64,000 nucleotides of DNA from an uncultured Porphyromonadaceae bacterium (GCA_947175545.1 CAMWNI010000008.1:1-64000); one strand, 5' to 3'. Positions 44,694 to 55,192 are shown, numbered from the stretch's first letter. A program made the numbers and translations. Notes: a model not told the origin generated them from the sequence alone.

Positions 44694-44701
44694 TAAATTT
44701 G
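44694..44701 (+). promoter_or_regulatory. -7 box of the carAB operon
   Basis: TAAATTTG, exact consensus, 35 bases before the carA start; a TTTC at 44671-44674 is a one-mismatch -33 element at 19-base spacing. No attenuator or pyrimidine-responsive hairpin is evident in the short leader. Confidence 0.6.
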
Positions 44702-44736
44702 CAGCAATAAACTAATTTTTACGATTTCAACTCTAT

Positions 44737-45807
44737 ATGCGCCCAACAGTCAATGCCGCTCTGATTCTTGAAGACGGCACCGTTTTTCGCGGAAAGTCGT
44801 TTGGATATCCCGGTCCGGCTGCCGGTGAGGTTGTGTTCAACACCGCAATGACCGGTTATCCCGAAAGTCTTACCGACCCCAGTTATGAAGGACAGATTCT
44901 TGTCACGACTTATCCGATTTTAGGTAACTACGGCGTTCCGCCCCGTCAGGAAAAGGATGATGTCAGCCGTTACTACGAAAGTGACCACATTCATGCCCGC
45001 GCTATTATTGCCCAGGATTATACATATGAGCATTCTCATTGGCAGGCTGACCGCTCGCTGGCTCAATGGCTCGAAGAAGAGAAAATCCCCGGTATTTATG
45101 GAATTGATACCCGTGCGCTGACAAAACTACTGCGTGAGAAGGGATCGATGCTCGGAAAAATTGTTATTGACGGACAGCCGGAGCCTGAATTTTATGATCC
45201 TAATGCCGAAAATCTGGTCGCTAAAGTTAGCTGCCGCGAGGTTGAAACCCATGGCGACGGAGAAAAAACGGTTGTTCTTGTTGACTGTGGAGTAAAACAC
45301 AATATTATTCGCTGTCTGACCCGCCGCGGAGTCAAGGTAATCAGAGTTCCCTGGAACTACGATTTTACTCAGATTCCTTACGACGGGCTTTTTATTTCAA
45401 ATGGTCCGGGTAACCCTGATATGGTTGATGTCACGGTCGAAAATCTCCGCAAGGCAATTGAGCTTGGAAAGCCTATTTGCGGAATCTGTATGGGCAACCA
45501 ACTCCTGAGTAAGGCGGCCGGTGCTAAGACTTACAAGCTTAAATATGGTCATCGTTCTCATAATCAGCCCGTGCGAAGGGTCGGGACCGATACATGCTTC
45601 GTGACGTCTCAGAATCATGGCTTCGCTGTTGATAACGCCTCGCTGCCTGCCGACTGGGAACCGCTCTTCATTAATATGAATGACGGCACTAACGAGGGCA
45701 TCCGTCATAAGTCGAAACCATTCTTCTCTGCTCAGTTCCATCCGGAAGCTTCTTCCGGCCCGAAAGACACAGAGTTCCTCTTCGATGAGTTCATTCAAAT
45801 GCTTTAA
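44737..45807 (+). CDS. carA: carbamoyl-phosphate synthase small subunit
   Basis: A 356-residue glutamine amidotransferase subunit. The class I triad is present: Cys in ICGICMGNQLL near residue 249, and His and Glu in AQFHPEASSGP near 334. The usual GHQ after the nucleophile loop is GNQ here. It delivers ammonia to CarB for carbamoyl phosphate used in pyrimidine and arginine synthesis. carB follows 33 bases later. Confidence 0.95.
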   Translation: MRPTVNAALILEDGTVFRGKSFGYPGPAAGEVVFNTAMTGYPESLTDPSYEGQILVTTYPILGNYGVPPRQEKDDVSRYYESDHIHARAIIAQDYTYEHSHWQADRSLAQWLEEEKIPGIYGIDTRALTKLLREKGSMLGKIVIDGQPEPEFYDPNAENLVAKVSCREVETHGDGEKTVVLVDCGVKHNIIRCLTRRGVKVIRVPWNYDFTQIPYDGLFISNGPGNPDMVDVTVENLRKAIELGKPICGICMGNQLLSKAAGAKTYKLKYGHRSHNQPVRRVGTDTCFVTSQNHGFAVDNASLPADWEPLFINMNDGTNEGIRHKSKPFFSAQFHPEASSGPKDTEFLFDEFIQML

Positions 45808-45840
45808 AAATCCTCCCCCTTACACACCTTAATATATAGT

Positions 45841-48800
45841 ATGAAAGAAATCAAGAAAGTGCTGCTGCTTGGAAGCGGCGCCCTCAAGATAGGCGAAGCC
45901 GGCGAATTTGACTATTCCGGCTCACAGGCTCTCAAGGCTCTCAAAGAGGAAGGAATCGACACCGTCCTGATTAACCCTAACATCGCAACGGTTCAGACCT
46001 CAGATGGATTTGCCGATAAGATTTATTTCCTTCCCGTTACTCCTTTCTTTGTAGAGAAGGTGATTAAAAAGGAAAGGCCGGACGGAATTCTGCTCGCTTT
46101 CGGCGGCCAGACGGCACTTAACTGCGGTGTGGAACTCTATCGCTCCGGAATTCTTGAAAAATATGACGTTCAGGTTCTCGGCACCCCTGTTCAGGCAATT
46201 ATGGATACCGAAGACCGCGAACTCTTTGTCAAGAAGCTTGACGAAATCGGAATCAAGACAATCAAGAGCGAAGCCGTCAGTACCACTGCCGATGCAATTG
46301 AGGCGGCCGAAAACCTCGGTTATCCCGTAATTGTGCGTGCAGCATACGCCCTCGGTGGTCTCGGATCGGGCTTCTGCGATAACCGGGAAGAGCTTGTCGC
46401 TCTTGTCGAAAAGGCACTTTCGTTCTCCCCTCAGGTCCTGGTTGAAAAGAGCCTCAAAGGCTGGAAAGAGGTTGAATATGAGGTTGTGCGTGACCGTTTT
46501 GACAACTGCATCACGGTCTGTAACATGGAAAACCTTGATCCTCTCGGCATCCACACGGGCGAAAGCATCGTCGTTGCTCCCTCGCAGACTCTCACCAATG
46601 AGGACTACCACTATCTGCGTGCGCTTGCCATCAAGATTATTCGCCATATAGGCATTGTCGGCGAATGCAACGTGCAATATGCTTTCGACCCTCAGTCAAT
46701 GGACTACCGTGTTATCGAGGTCAATGCCCGCCTGAGCCGTTCGTCGGCTCTGGCATCAAAAGCAACCGGCTATCCGCTTGCTTTCGTAGCCGCAAAACTC
46801 GGATTGGGCTATGGCCTGTTTGACCTGAAAAACTCGGTAACCAAGGAGACTTCCGCATTCTTTGAACCGGCCCTTGACTATGTTGTCGTGAAAATTCCCC
46901 GCTGGGACCTCGGTAAGTTCCATGGCGTGCGTCGTGAAATCGGCTCTTCAATGAAGTCCGTCGGTGAGGTTATGGCCATAGGTCGCACCTTTGAAGAAGC
47001 AATTCAGAAGGGCCTCCGCATGATTGGTCAGGGCATGCACGGCTTTGTCGGCAATAAGCAACTCAAGGTCTCTGACCTTGACAAAGCTTTAAAAGAACCG
47101 ACCGACAAGCGCATTTTCATTCTTGCCCAGGCACTTCAGGAGGGCTACACCGTTGAGCGTATCCATGAATTGACTAAGATTGACCGTTGGTTCCTGCACA
47201 AACTGAACAATATTATTCAGACATCGCGTGAATTGGCTGAATATCAATCATTGGCTGAACTCCCTGCTGAACTTCTGCTTCAGGCTAAGCAACAGGGTTT
47301 CAGTGATTTCCAGGTGGCCCGCGCAGTGATTCCCAATGAGTTTAACAACGGCGCCCATAAGGCCGCTTTAGACGTACGCGCTCATCGCAAGCAGCTTGGC
47401 ATAGTTCCTGTTGTCAAGCAGATTGATACCCTCGCGGCCGAATATCCTGCCCAAACGAACTACCTCTACTTGACCTATAACGGTTCGACCAACGACGTCG
47501 AGTATCTCCATGACCACAGATCTATCGTAGTTCTCGGCTCCGGCGCTTATCGCATCGGTTCGTCCGTCGAATTCGACTGGTGTTCGGTCAACGCTCTGAT
47601 GACCGTTAAGAAGCAGGGCTGGCGTTCAGTAATGATTAACTACAATCCGGAAACCGTGTCAACCGACTATGACATGTGTGACCGTCTCTACTTCGACGAA
47701 CTGACCTTTGAGCGTGTAATGGACATCCTTGAACTGGAACAGCCTCATGGCACTATTCTCAGCGTTGGAGGTCAGATTCCTAACAATCTTGCGATGAAGC
47801 TGGACGAGCAGGGCGTCAACATTCTTGGCACTCAGGCCCGCTGCATTGACAATGCCGAGGATCGCCACAAATTCTCGTCTATGCTCGACGAACTTGGCGT
47901 TGACCAGCCGCGCTGGCGAGAGCTAACCTCGATGGAAGATATTAATTCATTCATTGATGAAGTCGGTTTCCCTGTCCTGGTACGTCCCTCATACGTCCTT
48001 TCCGGTGCCGCAATGAATGTCTGCTCGAATTCCGAAGAACTGGAACGCTTCCTGCGCCTGGCCGCCAATGTCAGCAAAGAACACCCCGTAGTCGTCAGCC
48101 AGTTCATTCAGAATGCGAAGGAAATCGAAATGGATGCCGTTGCCCAGAATGGTGAAATCAAGGCTTACGCAATCAGCGAACACATCGAATTTGCAGGCGT
48201 CCACTCCGGCGACGCGACAATCCAGTTCCCGCCTCAGAAGCTCTATGTCGAGACCATGCGACGCATCAAGAAGGTTTCTGCCAAGATTGCCAAGGCGCTT
48301 GAAATCAGCGGCCCGTTCAACATCCAGTTCCTTGCCAAGAACAATGATATCAAGGTAATCGAATGTAATCTGCGTGCTTCGCGTTCGTTCCCGTTTGTCA
48401 GCAAGGTGCTTAAAATTAACTTTATCGACCTGGCTACTCAGGTAATGCTTGGTCTGCCTGTCGAAAAACCGAACAAGAGTGCCTTTGACCTGGACTATGT
48501 TGGCATCAAGGCGTCGCAGTTCAGCTTCTCCCGCTTGCAGGGTGCCGACCCCGTTCTTGGTGTCGACATGAGTTCGACTGGCGAGGTTGGCTGCATCGGC
48601 GATGACACTTCCGAGGCCCTCCTTAAGGCAATGCTGTCCGTCGGTCAGCGAGTTCCGGCCAAGTCGGTACTGCTCTCGACCGGCACAGCCAAACAGAAGG
48701 CCGATATGCTTGAATCGGCCCATCTGCTCCATAATCATGGCTATAAAATTTATGCCACAGGTGGAACACATCAGTTCCTGAACGAGAATGGCATCCCTGC

Positions 48801-49062
48801 AATCCGCGTTTACTGGCCTTCGCAGCCCGATATGCAGCCCCAGGCTCTTGAGCTGCTCCATAACAAGGAAATTGACATGGTTGTCAACGTTCCAAAGAAT
48901 CTGACGCCGACTGAGTTGAGCAATGGTTATAAGATCCGTCGCGCAGCAATTGACCTGAATGTGCCTCTGTTGACAAATGCACGCCTCGCTGCCGCATTTA
49001 TCTCGGCTTTCACGTCAATGACGCTCGACGATATTGAAATCAAACCCTGGAACGAGTACTGA
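45841..49062 (+). CDS. carB: carbamoyl-phosphate synthase large subunit
   Basis: A 1073-residue enzyme of normal length with two homologous ATP-grasp halves (first half with [19 protein letters not shown] at the start; second beginning [18 protein letters not shown] near residue 560), an oligomerisation segment, and a C-terminal MGS-like allosteric domain (ATGGTHQFL near residue 978). It makes carbamoyl phosphate from bicarbonate, ammonia and two ATP. The endonuclease IV gene overlaps its stop codon (TGATG). Confidence 0.97.
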   Translation: MKEIKKVLLLGSGALKIGEAGEFDYSGSQALKALKEEGIDTVLINPNIATVQTSDGFADKIYFLPVTPFFVEKVIKKERPDGILLAFGGQTALNCGVELYRSGILEKYDVQVLGTPVQAIMDTEDRELFVKKLDEIGIKTIKSEAVSTTADAIEAAENLGYPVIVRAAYALGGLGSGFCDNREELVALVEKALSFSPQVLVEKSLKGWKEVEYEVVRDRFDNCITVCNMENLDPLGIHTGESIVVAPSQTLTNEDYHYLRALAIKIIRHIGIVGECNVQYAFDPQSMDYRVIEVNARLSRSSALASKATGYPLAFVAAKLGLGYGLFDLKNSVTKETSAFFEPALDYVVVKIPRWDLGKFHGVRREIGSSMKSVGEVMAIGRTFEEAIQKGLRMIGQGMHGFVGNKQLKVSDLDKALKEPTDKRIFILAQALQEGYTVERIHELTKIDRWFLHKLNNIIQTSRELAEYQSLAELPAELLLQAKQQGFSDFQVARAVIPNEFNNGAHKAALDVRAHRKQLGIVPVVKQIDTLAAEYPAQTNYLYLTYNGSTNDVEYLHDHRSIVVLGSGAYRIGSSVEFDWCSVNALMTVKKQGWRSVMINYNPETVSTDYDMCDRLYFDELTFERVMDILELEQPHGTILSVGGQIPNNLAMKLDEQGVNILGTQARCIDNAEDRHKFSSMLDELGVDQPRWRELTSMEDINSFIDEVGFPVLVRPSYVLSGAAMNVCSNSEELERFLRLAANVSKEHPVVVSQFIQNAKEIEMDAVAQNGEIKAYAISEHIEFAGVHSGDATIQFPPQKLYVETMRRIKKVSAKIAKALEISGPFNIQFLAKNNDIKVIECNLRASRSFPFVSKVLKINFIDLATQVMLGLPVEKPNKSAFDLDYVGIKASQFSFSRLQGADPVLGVDMSSTGEVGCIGDDTSEALLKAMLSVGQRVPAKSVLLSTGTAKQKADMLESAHLLHNHGYKIYATGGTHQFLNENGIPAIRVYWPSQPDMQPQALELLHNKEIDMVVNVPKNLTPTELSNGYKIRRAAIDLNVPLLTNARLAAAFISAFTSMTLDDIEIKPWNEY

Positions 49063-49910
49063 TGAAGTATATTGGCGCTCACGTGGCTGTGGACGGAGGC
49101 GTTGCCTCCGCTCCACTCAATGCCCGGGCAATCGGAGCAAAGGCCTTCGCAATGTTCACCCGCAACCCGAGCCGCTGGAAGTCTGATCCTATGCTTCCAT
49201 CGGAAATTGAGGCTTTCAAGGCAAACTGCGAGGCCGGAGGTTACACTCCTGACGTTATTCTGCCTCATGACAGCTATCTGATTAATCTTGGTGCAAAAGA
49301 CCCTAAGAAGCTATTTCTTAGCCGAATAGCCTTTCTTGACGAAATGCAGCGCTGCGAGCAATTGGGACTTTCGATGCTGAACTTCCACCCCGGGTCACAT
49401 CTTAACGAAATGACTGAGGAGGAGTGTCTGCAACGCATTGCCTCTTCCATCAACAAAACTCTGGCGCAGACATCGGGTGTCAAGGCTGTGATTGAAAACA
49501 CTGCGGGCCAGGGTTCCAATCTCGGTTATAGTTTCGAGCAACTTGCCTACATCATTGACCTCATTGAGGATAAAAGTAGAGTGGGGGTCTGCATTGACTC
49601 CTGCCATGCGTTTGCCGCAGGTTATGACCTTGCAACATCGGAAGGCTACGATGCTGCCTGGCGCAAGTTTGACGAGACTATTGGCCTGAAATATCTGAGC
49701 GCAATGCATATCAATGACTCCAAGAAAGGTCTTGGCTCTCATGTTGACCGTCATGAGACAATGGGTAACGGAGCGCTCGGTATGGACTTTTTCCATATGC
49801 TGATGGCAGACTCGCGAATGGACAACATCCCGCTGATTCTCGAAACACCCAATCCGGATCTTTGGAAAGAAGAAATCGAGACTCTTTACTCACTTCCCGG
49901 AGCAAAATGA
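49062..49910 (+). CDS. nfo: endonuclease IV (AP endonuclease)
   Basis: A 282-residue zinc-dependent apurinic/apyrimidinic endonuclease for base-excision repair. The TIM-barrel metal ligands are seen in LNFHPGSH near residue 107, [13 protein letters not shown] near 143, [14 protein letters not shown] near 178, MHINDSK near 214, and the final LETPNPD (Glu near 264). Length is typical. It is coupled to carB at its start and to the FKBP gene by ATGA at its end. Confidence 0.96.
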   Translation: MKYIGAHVAVDGGVASAPLNARAIGAKAFAMFTRNPSRWKSDPMLPSEIEAFKANCEAGGYTPDVILPHDSYLINLGAKDPKKLFLSRIAFLDEMQRCEQLGLSMLNFHPGSHLNEMTEEECLQRIASSINKTLAQTSGVKAVIENTAGQGSNLGYSFEQLAYIIDLIEDKSRVGVCIDSCHAFAAGYDLATSEGYDAAWRKFDETIGLKYLSAMHINDSKKGLGSHVDRHETMGNGALGMDFFHMLMADSRMDNIPLILETPNPDLWKEEIETLYSLPGAK

Positions 49911-50296
49911 AACAGGACTATGCTCTGAAAAATCGCCTGTGGCTCGACGAAAAAAGCAGAGAGCCTGGTGTAGTAGCCCTTGACAAAGGCGTATGCTATA
50001 AACCGCTGAAAAAAGGGAATGGACCGCAGCCAAATCGCGGCAGTGTTGTAACGGTCCATTATGTTGGCAAGACCATAAACGGTAAAACCTTTGACAGTAG
50101 CCGTGGTGGAGTGGCCCCGGCCTTCCGCCTGCGCGAACTGATTCCCGGTTGGACCATTGCCCTGACTCAGATGCACGTTGGCGACAAATGGGAAATTTAC
50201 ATCCCCGCAGACCAAGGTTACGGCAAGCGTTCTCAACCCGGCATCCCCGGTGGCTCAACTCTAATCTTTGAAGTTGAACTCCTTGCCACCTCTTAA
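49907..50296 (+). CDS. FKBP-type peptidyl-prolyl cis-trans isomerase
   Basis: A 129-residue single-domain FKBP without a signal peptide, so probably cytoplasmic. The fold signature [18 protein letters not shown] near residue 46 is followed by [29 protein letters not shown] and the C-terminal [13 protein letters not shown]. It speeds proline isomerisation during folding. The ATG at 49907 overlaps the nfo stop by ATGA. Confidence 0.9.
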   Translation: MKQDYALKNRLWLDEKSREPGVVALDKGVCYKPLKKGNGPQPNRGSVVTVHYVGKTINGKTFDSSRGGVAPAFRLRELIPGWTIALTQMHVGDKWEIYIPADQGYGKRSQPGIPGGSTLIFEVELLATS

Positions 50297-50320
50297 CCAT
50301 AAATCCGGAGAGGAGAACAT

Positions 50321-51169
50321 ATGCCAATGAACATAAATAAATTGGTAAGGAGGCTAATGATATTTGGACTTCTTACTTCACAAGTCTGTGGGTACGCTCA
50401 AACACCCAATTATGAAGAATCGACAGACATGATTCTTCAAGGTATGCAGCAACCTGTCTACGTCTTATCGATTGACAGCACATTAGTTTCCAATCAGTGT
50501 AAAACGGAAAGTTCTAAATTTAATGCTAAACAGCTGATTTTACCGGGAGTTCTTGTGGCTGCTGGTACTTTTGGGGTATACAATGGTGCATTCAGAAAGT
50601 TGGATACGAACATAAAAAATGAAATGGATAATCTGCGTGGAAATCACTTCTTCCGTGCTGATGATTATATCCAGTATCTTCCTGCCCTCACGTATCTGAC
50701 TTTTGGATCAATCGGCATCAAATCAAAGCATGGCTTTAAAGAGCGTGTCGTGGTGGAAGCTACCGCATACATAACCATGGCAGCGTTGACAAATATTGGT
50801 AAATATTCATTCAGAGAAAAAAGGCCGGATTCCAATGCAAGAAATTCTTTTCCTTCCGGACACACTGCCACCGTATTTACCGGAGCAGAATTAATGAGAG
50901 AAGAATATGGCCTTGGTATGGGGATAGGAGCTTATACCGTTGCTATTGGTGTTGCTTTTCTGCGTCTTTATAACGGACGCCACTGGCTCAACGACGTTAT
51001 TGCAGGGGCGGGGGTCGGAATATTATCTGCAAGAATTGGATATTGGATGCTTCCGTTATATCAAAGATGGTTTAAATGGGATACTCCAAGTTCAGATATA
51101 ATGGTTATATCACCGGCCTATAATCCTTCCGAGCATTCTTTCTCAATTAATCTGGCATACACTTTTTAA
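50321..51169 (+). CDS. PAP2-family phosphatase, envelope-located
   Basis: A 282-residue protein with a signal peptide (cleavage near YAQT). The three acid-phosphatase motifs are present: KYSFREKRP near residue 162 (Lys-x6-Arg-Pro), SFPSGHTA near 174 and RLYNGRHWLNDV near 217 with the catalytic His. PAP2 enzymes dephosphorylate lipid phosphates such as undecaprenyl pyrophosphate, phosphatidate or lipid A. The C-terminal part ends in an aromatic beta-like strand, hinting at an outer-membrane link. An AGGAG stretch 7 bases before the ATG is an unusually good ribosome-binding site for this phylum. Codon use looks more AT-rich than in carB. Confidence 0.83.
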   Translation: MPMNINKLVRRLMIFGLLTSQVCGYAQTPNYEESTDMILQGMQQPVYVLSIDSTLVSNQCKTESSKFNAKQLILPGVLVAAGTFGVYNGAFRKLDTNIKNEMDNLRGNHFFRADDYIQYLPALTYLTFGSIGIKSKHGFKERVVVEATAYITMAALTNIGKYSFREKRPDSNARNSFPSGHTATVFTGAELMREEYGLGMGIGAYTVAIGVAFLRLYNGRHWLNDVIAGAGVGILSARIGYWMLPLYQRWFKWDTPSSDIMVISPAYNPSEHSFSINLAYTF

Positions 51170-51174
51170 TAATT

Positions 51175-51211
51175 ATGCCGAAGGATTATAAAGGTTGACC
51201 TTTGGCATTTT
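51175..51211 (+). terminator. terminator after the PAP2 gene, shares an element with the NERD gene 3' end
   Basis: ATGCCGAAGG (51175-51184) pairs with CCTTTGGCAT (51199-51208, one G-U) and a short T run follows. The right arm is part of a 16-base sequence (51191-51206) found again in inverted orientation at 54377-54392. Confidence 0.7.
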
Positions 51212-51248
51212 GGGAAACGGGGGGCTTAACGTTTGAGCCGGTCATAGC

Positions 51249-51293
51249 CACTAATTTTTTAGTGATGCACAACTACACACTAAAAAATTAATG
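51249..51293 (+). promoter_or_regulatory. two palindromic elements upstream of clpB, possible activator sites
   Basis: CACTAATTTTTTAGTG at 51249-51264 is a perfect 6-bp inverted repeat; CACTAAAAAATTAATG at 51278-51293 is an imperfect copy of equal length, with centres 29 bases apart. They lie about 70 and 100 bases before the -24 element, the usual distance for sigma-54 activators. Confidence 0.5.
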
Positions 51294-51355
51294 AACAAGT
51301 ATGCGATAATATTAGAATCCCTTAAGTTTTTTTGCTGTGTCAGAGACAAAACCTT

Positions 51356-51371
51356 TGGCACGGTTTTTGCG
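51356..51371 (+). promoter_or_regulatory. sigma-54 (-24/-12) type promoter of clpB
   Basis: TGGCACGGTTTTTGCG matches TGGCAC-N5-TTGC exactly, with GG at 51357-51358, 10 bases, and GC at 51369-51370. It lies 40 bases before the ATG at 51411, the same distance as the sister site at htrA. Confidence 0.75.
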
Positions 51372-51410
51372 TTTCATTAACGTAAAGAGAAACTTAATTA
51401 ATCAAAAACT

Positions 51411-53999
51411 ATGAATTTTAATAACTTCACAATTAAATCGCAGGAAGCGATTCAGAAAGCTGTCGAACTGACGCGCTCTGCCGGTCAGCAGAGCATTGAG
51501 CCGGTTCATATTCTGAAGGGAGTTGTCGAAGAAGGTGATTCACTGGTAAAGTTCATATTCCAGAAAGTAGGCGCCAATCTCGATTTGACTCTGCGCAACC
51601 TCGATGCTGCTATTGCTTCACTGCCCAAGGTGAGCGGAAGCGAACCTTATCTGAGCCGCGAGAGCAATGACGTTTTGCAGCGCGCGCTTGACGTTGCGAA
51701 AAGGCAGGGCGATGAATATGTCACTCTGGAGGCCATTCTGATGGCTTTGTTTGTGGTCAATTCATCCGCCTCGCAGTTGCTCAAGGATTCCGGATTGACC
51801 GAAAAGGAACTTCAGGCCGCCATTGATGAACTCCGGAAGGGTAAGAAGGCTACCGACCAGAGTGCTGAGGACACTTACAATGCACTATCAAAGTATGCAA
51901 TTAATCTGAACGAGCGCGCACGCTCCGGCAAGCTTGACCCGGTGATTGGCCGTGACGAGGAAATCCGCCGCGTGTTGCAGATTCTTTCCCGGCGAACCAA
52001 GAATAATCCGATGCTTATTGGTGAACCGGGTACCGGCAAGACTGCCATCGCTGAAGGTCTTGCCCAGCGTATTGTCCGTGGTGATGTTCCGGAAAACCTG
52101 CGTTCAAAGCAGATTTTCTCGCTCGACATGGGGGCGTTGGTTGCCGGTGCCAAGTATAAAGGTGAATTTGAAGAGCGTCTTAAAGCCATTGTAAACGAGG
52201 TCACTCAGAGCGATGGTGAAATTATTCTTTTCATTGATGAAATCCACACTCTTGTCGGCGCCGGCAAGGGTGAGGGTGCAATGGATGCCGCCAACATCCT
52301 GAAACCGGCACTGGCGCGAGGCGAACTCCGTTCGATTGGTGCGACAACTCTCGATGAATATCAGAAATACTTTGAAAAAGATAAGGCTCTTGAACGCCGT
52401 TTCCAGAAAGTTATGATCAACGAGCCTGACGAGATGAGCGCCATTGCTATCCTCCGAGGCTTGAAGGAGCGTTATGAGAACCACCATAAGGTGCGCATCC
52501 GTGATGAAGCGATTATTGCCGCCGTGCAACTTTCGGAACGCTATATCACTGACCGTTTTCTCCCTGATAAGGCCATTGACCTGATTGATGAGGCCGCGTC
52601 GAAACTCCGCCTGGAGGTCGACTCTGTGCCTCAGGCTCTTGATGACATTGTGCGCCGCATTGCTCAGAAGGAAATCGAGCGTGAGGCAATCAAGCGCGAG
52701 GGTGACGAACCGAAGGTGCGCACCATCGAAAAGGAGCTTGCCGACCTGCGCGACGAAGAAAAGGAATATCGCTCCAAATGGCAGGCCGAAAAGGATCTTA
52801 TAAATAAGATTCAGCAGAACAAGATTGACATTGAGCAACTCAACTTTGAAGCCGAGCGCGCCGAGCGCGAAGGCGACTACGGTAAGGTGGCCGAAATCCG
52901 CTACTCCCGCATCAAGGAGAAGGAAAATGAAAACGCCACGATTCAGGATCAGCTAAAAATGATGCAGGGCGAAAATGCTCTCATTAAAGAGGAAGTTGAT
53001 TCAGATGATATTGCCGGTGTCGTTTCCCGTTGGACCGGAATCCCTGTAATGAAGATGGTCCAGAGCGAGAAGGAAAAACTGCTCCACCTCGAAGAAGAAC
53101 TGCACAGGAGGGTAGTGGGTCAGAACGACGCCATCGCTGCCATCGCTGATGCTGTGCGCCGTTCGCGTGCAGGCCTGAACGACCCGCGTCGACCCATCGG
53201 CTCGTTCATCTTCCTCGGCACCACCGGCGTCGGTAAGACGGAGCTTGCAAAGGCCTTGGCCGAATACCTGTTTGACGATGAAAACATGATGACCCGTATC
53301 GACATGAGTGAATATCAGGAGAAACACGCCGTCAGCCGTCTTGTCGGCGCGCCTCCGGGATACGTCGGTTATGACGAAGGCGGTCAATTAACCGAGGCTG
53401 TGCGCCGCAAACCTTACAGTGTCGTTCTGTTTGATGAGATTGAAAAGGCACATCCTGACGTGTTCAATATCCTTCTTCAGGTGCTTGACGATGGACGATT
53501 GACCGACAATAAGGGCCGACTGGTCAACTTCAAGAACACCATAATCATCATGACCTCAAACATGGGATCAAACGTTATCCGCGACAACTTCGCCAAGATG
53601 ACCGAAGATAACCGCCTTGAAACTATCGAAAAGACCAAACAGGAAGTGCTTGATATGCTTAAGCAGACCATCCGTCCCGAATTCCTTAACCGAATTGACG
53701 AAACAATCATGTTTACGCCGCTCAACGAAAAGGAAATCGAAGAAATCGTCGGCTTGCAGATCAAGAACATCCAGAAAATGCTGGCCACAAACGGAGTCGA
53801 ACTCCGCGTCACTCCCGCCGCCCTGCATTATCTTGCCGAAGAAGGCTACGATCCCGAGTTTGGTGCCAGACCCGTCAAGCGAGCCATCCATCGTCTGGTC
53901 CTCAACCAACTTTCAAAGGACATCCTTGCCCAGAAAGTCAACAAGGATAAACCCATCGTCATCGACGTCAAAGACGACCAACTGATCTTCGAAAACTAA
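51411..53999 (+). CDS. clpB: ClpB protein disaggregase
   Basis: An 862-residue AAA+ chaperone of normal length. Domain order: Clp N-domain repeats (about 1-145), AAA1 with Walker [17 protein letters not shown] near residue 204, coiled-coil M-domain (about 410-525), AAA2 with Walker [17 protein letters not shown] near 604, and a C-terminal small domain ([13 protein letters not shown]). ClpB with DnaK rescues aggregated proteins after heat stress. The upstream -24/-12 promoter suggests sigma-54 control rather than a sigma-32-type response. Confidence 0.97.
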   Translation: MNFNNFTIKSQEAIQKAVELTRSAGQQSIEPVHILKGVVEEGDSLVKFIFQKVGANLDLTLRNLDAAIASLPKVSGSEPYLSRESNDVLQRALDVAKRQGDEYVTLEAILMALFVVNSSASQLLKDSGLTEKELQAAIDELRKGKKATDQSAEDTYNALSKYAINLNERARSGKLDPVIGRDEEIRRVLQILSRRTKNNPMLIGEPGTGKTAIAEGLAQRIVRGDVPENLRSKQIFSLDMGALVAGAKYKGEFEERLKAIVNEVTQSDGEIILFIDEIHTLVGAGKGEGAMDAANILKPALARGELRSIGATTLDEYQKYFEKDKALERRFQKVMINEPDEMSAIAILRGLKERYENHHKVRIRDEAIIAAVQLSERYITDRFLPDKAIDLIDEAASKLRLEVDSVPQALDDIVRRIAQKEIEREAIKREGDEPKVRTIEKELADLRDEEKEYRSKWQAEKDLINKIQQNKIDIEQLNFEAERAEREGDYGKVAEIRYSRIKEKENENATIQDQLKMMQGENALIKEEVDSDDIAGVVSRWTGIPVMKMVQSEKEKLLHLEEELHRRVVGQNDAIAAIADAVRRSRAGLNDPRRPIGSFIFLGTTGVGKTELAKALAEYLFDDENMMTRIDMSEYQEKHAVSRLVGAPPGYVGYDEGGQLTEAVRRKPYSVVLFDEIEKAHPDVFNILLQVLDDGRLTDNKGRLVNFKNTIIIMTSNMGSNVIRDNFAKMTEDNRLETIEKTKQEVLDMLKQTIRPEFLNRIDETIMFTPLNEKEIEEIVGLQIKNIQKMLATNGVELRVTPAALHYLAEEGYDPEFGARPVKRAIHRLVLNQLSKDILAQKVNKDKPIVIDVKDDQLIFEN

Positions 54000-54027
54000 C
54001 CAATTCTTACATAAACATATATTTTTC

Positions 54028-54060
54028 GTGAGCTTCCGCCTTGTTTTGACGGAAGCTCAC
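54028..54060 (+). terminator. hairpin after clpB, possible terminator
   Basis: A perfect 11-bp stem (54028-54038 with 54050-54060) 28 bases past the clpB stop. It lacks a good T-run on either strand, so termination would be weak or factor-dependent. Confidence 0.5.
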
Positions 54061-54076
54061 TCTATCTTTGCACCTG

Positions 54077-54334
54077 TAATTGGAATATTCCAAAAAAATT
54101 GTGTAACGTTGCAAGGTCAAGAGAGACAATTTATTAGAAAAGAAAGGGCCTTGCTTCTTGTGAAATCGCCAAATTCTCACACCTACGCGCAACAGGCAAG
54201 TCAGACCATACACACTGTAATCATTACACCGGGTACAATGGGAAACCACTATACCCGGTGCAACAGTACCATCCGTGCAGGAGCTGCACGGAAATTACGC
54301 CATTCGGAAATTCCTTAGCTCATTAGGGATTTTT
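54077..54334 (+). ncRNA. candidate structured noncoding RNA downstream of clpB
   Basis: A -7 box TATCTTTG (54063-54070), with CTTG at 54040-54043 as a one-mismatch -33 element at 19 bases, predicts a plus-strand transcript from about 54077. Predicted stems: GCAAGG/CCTTGC around a 30-base loop; a 9-bp stem 54227-54235/54252-54260 that continues past a 3x3 internal loop into TGG-GAAA-CCA, a GNRA tetraloop; and an 8-bp stem 54273-54280/54284-54291 with a 3-base loop. TCCTTA...TAGGGA then a T5 run at 54330-54334 looks like a terminator. No known RNA family is recognised. Confidence 0.45.
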
Positions 54335-54378
54335 CCAGCCGCATTGACAAGTCAACGCTGAAAATATCCCGAATGAGC
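54318..54378. repeat. 61-base extended inverted repeat between clpB and the NERD gene
   Basis: GCTCATT-A-GGGAT (54318-54330) pairs with ATCCC-G-AATGAGC (54366-54378); inside, CAGC/GCTG and TTGA/TCAA extend the fold. It sits between the convergent clpB and NERD genes and overlaps the end of the candidate ncRNA, so it could be an alternative 3' structure. Confidence 0.6.
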
Positions 54379-54406
54379 CAAAGGTCAACCTTAGGTATCT
54401 GAATGT

Positions 54407-55174
54407 TCATTTGTAATAGTTGCGCACATTTTGAATATGGTGATTTACGATTTCGCAGTTATTTCCGTTTGCAGTAGCCTCTCTTAATACATTTATTACA
54501 CCCCATTTGTCTTTATAGTTTGCAGATGGATTGTTCTCCAATATTTCCTCAATGATTGACATCACGTTTCTTGCATAACCTACATAAGTTGAATCTGGTA
54601 TATAACTGATATCTCTTAATGTGCATCTTCCATAGAATACGACTACCGAGAAAAAGGGTACATCAGCAACATCAGATAATTTCTTTTTCAGAGCTTCAAT
54701 ATGTCCATTGTTTTGTAAAATTGGATTGTAAAATCTATGTTTCTCTTTCCCATACGCCAATACTTGTGTCCAATAATTCTGATACCCTTTACCGAAAATC
54801 CATCCACTGTAATCCTTTACCTCAAATACAATCACTCCCACTTTAGTAACTACTACAGCATCAATTTGAGAATATTGACCGTTATATCGTTCAACATACA
54901 TGTCGTGATAAATGGTTATGGCAGGAATATTATGTTTAAGCAGTTTGAGTATTAATTTACGTTCCGAACACGTACCCCTATTTGTGTCGGTTACTGTTCG
55001 CAATAATGCCATATTACGCCATTGGTTGATGGCAAAGAATATGGCTATTATTAAGGCTAATATGAGTACAATACCAAATGGAACTCCTTTGAAAGAGAGA
55101 TGCTCATTCACAGTTTGTGCAATAGATGCCATGTAACAAATCATTATGGCAATAATCGCAATACGTTTATTCAT
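54407..55174 (-). CDS. membrane protein with NERD (nuclease-related) domain
   Basis: A 255-residue protein with two N-terminal hydrophobic helices (about 4-20 and 32-50), then a NERD domain at about 70-180. The core QIDAVVVTKVGVIVFEVKDY near residue 105 holds Asp and the Glu-x-Lys pair expected of the PD-(D/E)XK-like fold. NERD proteins are predicted nucleases; some are linked to phage defence or DNA uptake, but a role is not shown. The gene and its neighbour are AT-rich compared with clpB. Its 3' end carries a 16-base element shared with the PAP2 gene. Confidence 0.75.
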   Translation of the reverse strand: MNKRIAIIAIMICYMASIAQTVNEHLSFKGVPFGIVLILALIIAIFFAINQWRNMALLRTVTDTNRGTCSERKLILKLLKHNIPAITIYHDMYVERYNGQYSQIDAVVVTKVGVIVFEVKDYSGWIFGKGYQNYWTQVLAYGKEKHRFYNPILQNNGHIEALKKKLSDVADVPFFSVVVFYGRCTLRDISYIPDSTYVGYARNVMSIIEEILENNPSANYKDKWGVINVLREATANGNNCEIVNHHIQNVRNYYK

Positions 55175-55192
55175 TTTACTGTAAAGATAGAT

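Larger units (their letters stand above)
54000..54406. other. 407-bp intergenic region rich in inverted repeats
   Basis: No convincing gene. It holds an 11-bp hairpin after clpB, a -7 box, a 14-base palindrome (TTGGAATATTCCAA at 54080-54093), several RNA-type hairpins and a 61-base extended inverted repeat (54318-54378). See the candidate ncRNA. Confidence 0.6.

Noticed and set aside
44737..45807. Altered GNQ instead of GHQ near the CarA nucleophile as a sign of inactivity
   Set aside because: The Cys, His and Glu triad is present and the gene is paired with an intact carB, so normal function is expected.
54028..54318. A 96-codon plus-strand frame downstream of clpB
   Set aside because: It begins inside the clpB hairpin without an ATG-supported ribosome site and covers strongly base-paired RNA-type structure.
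54318..54378. Possible integron attC site or IS200/IS605-type end
   Set aside because: No GTTRRRY core, integrase, or TnpA gene nearby; the inverted repeat alone is not enough.
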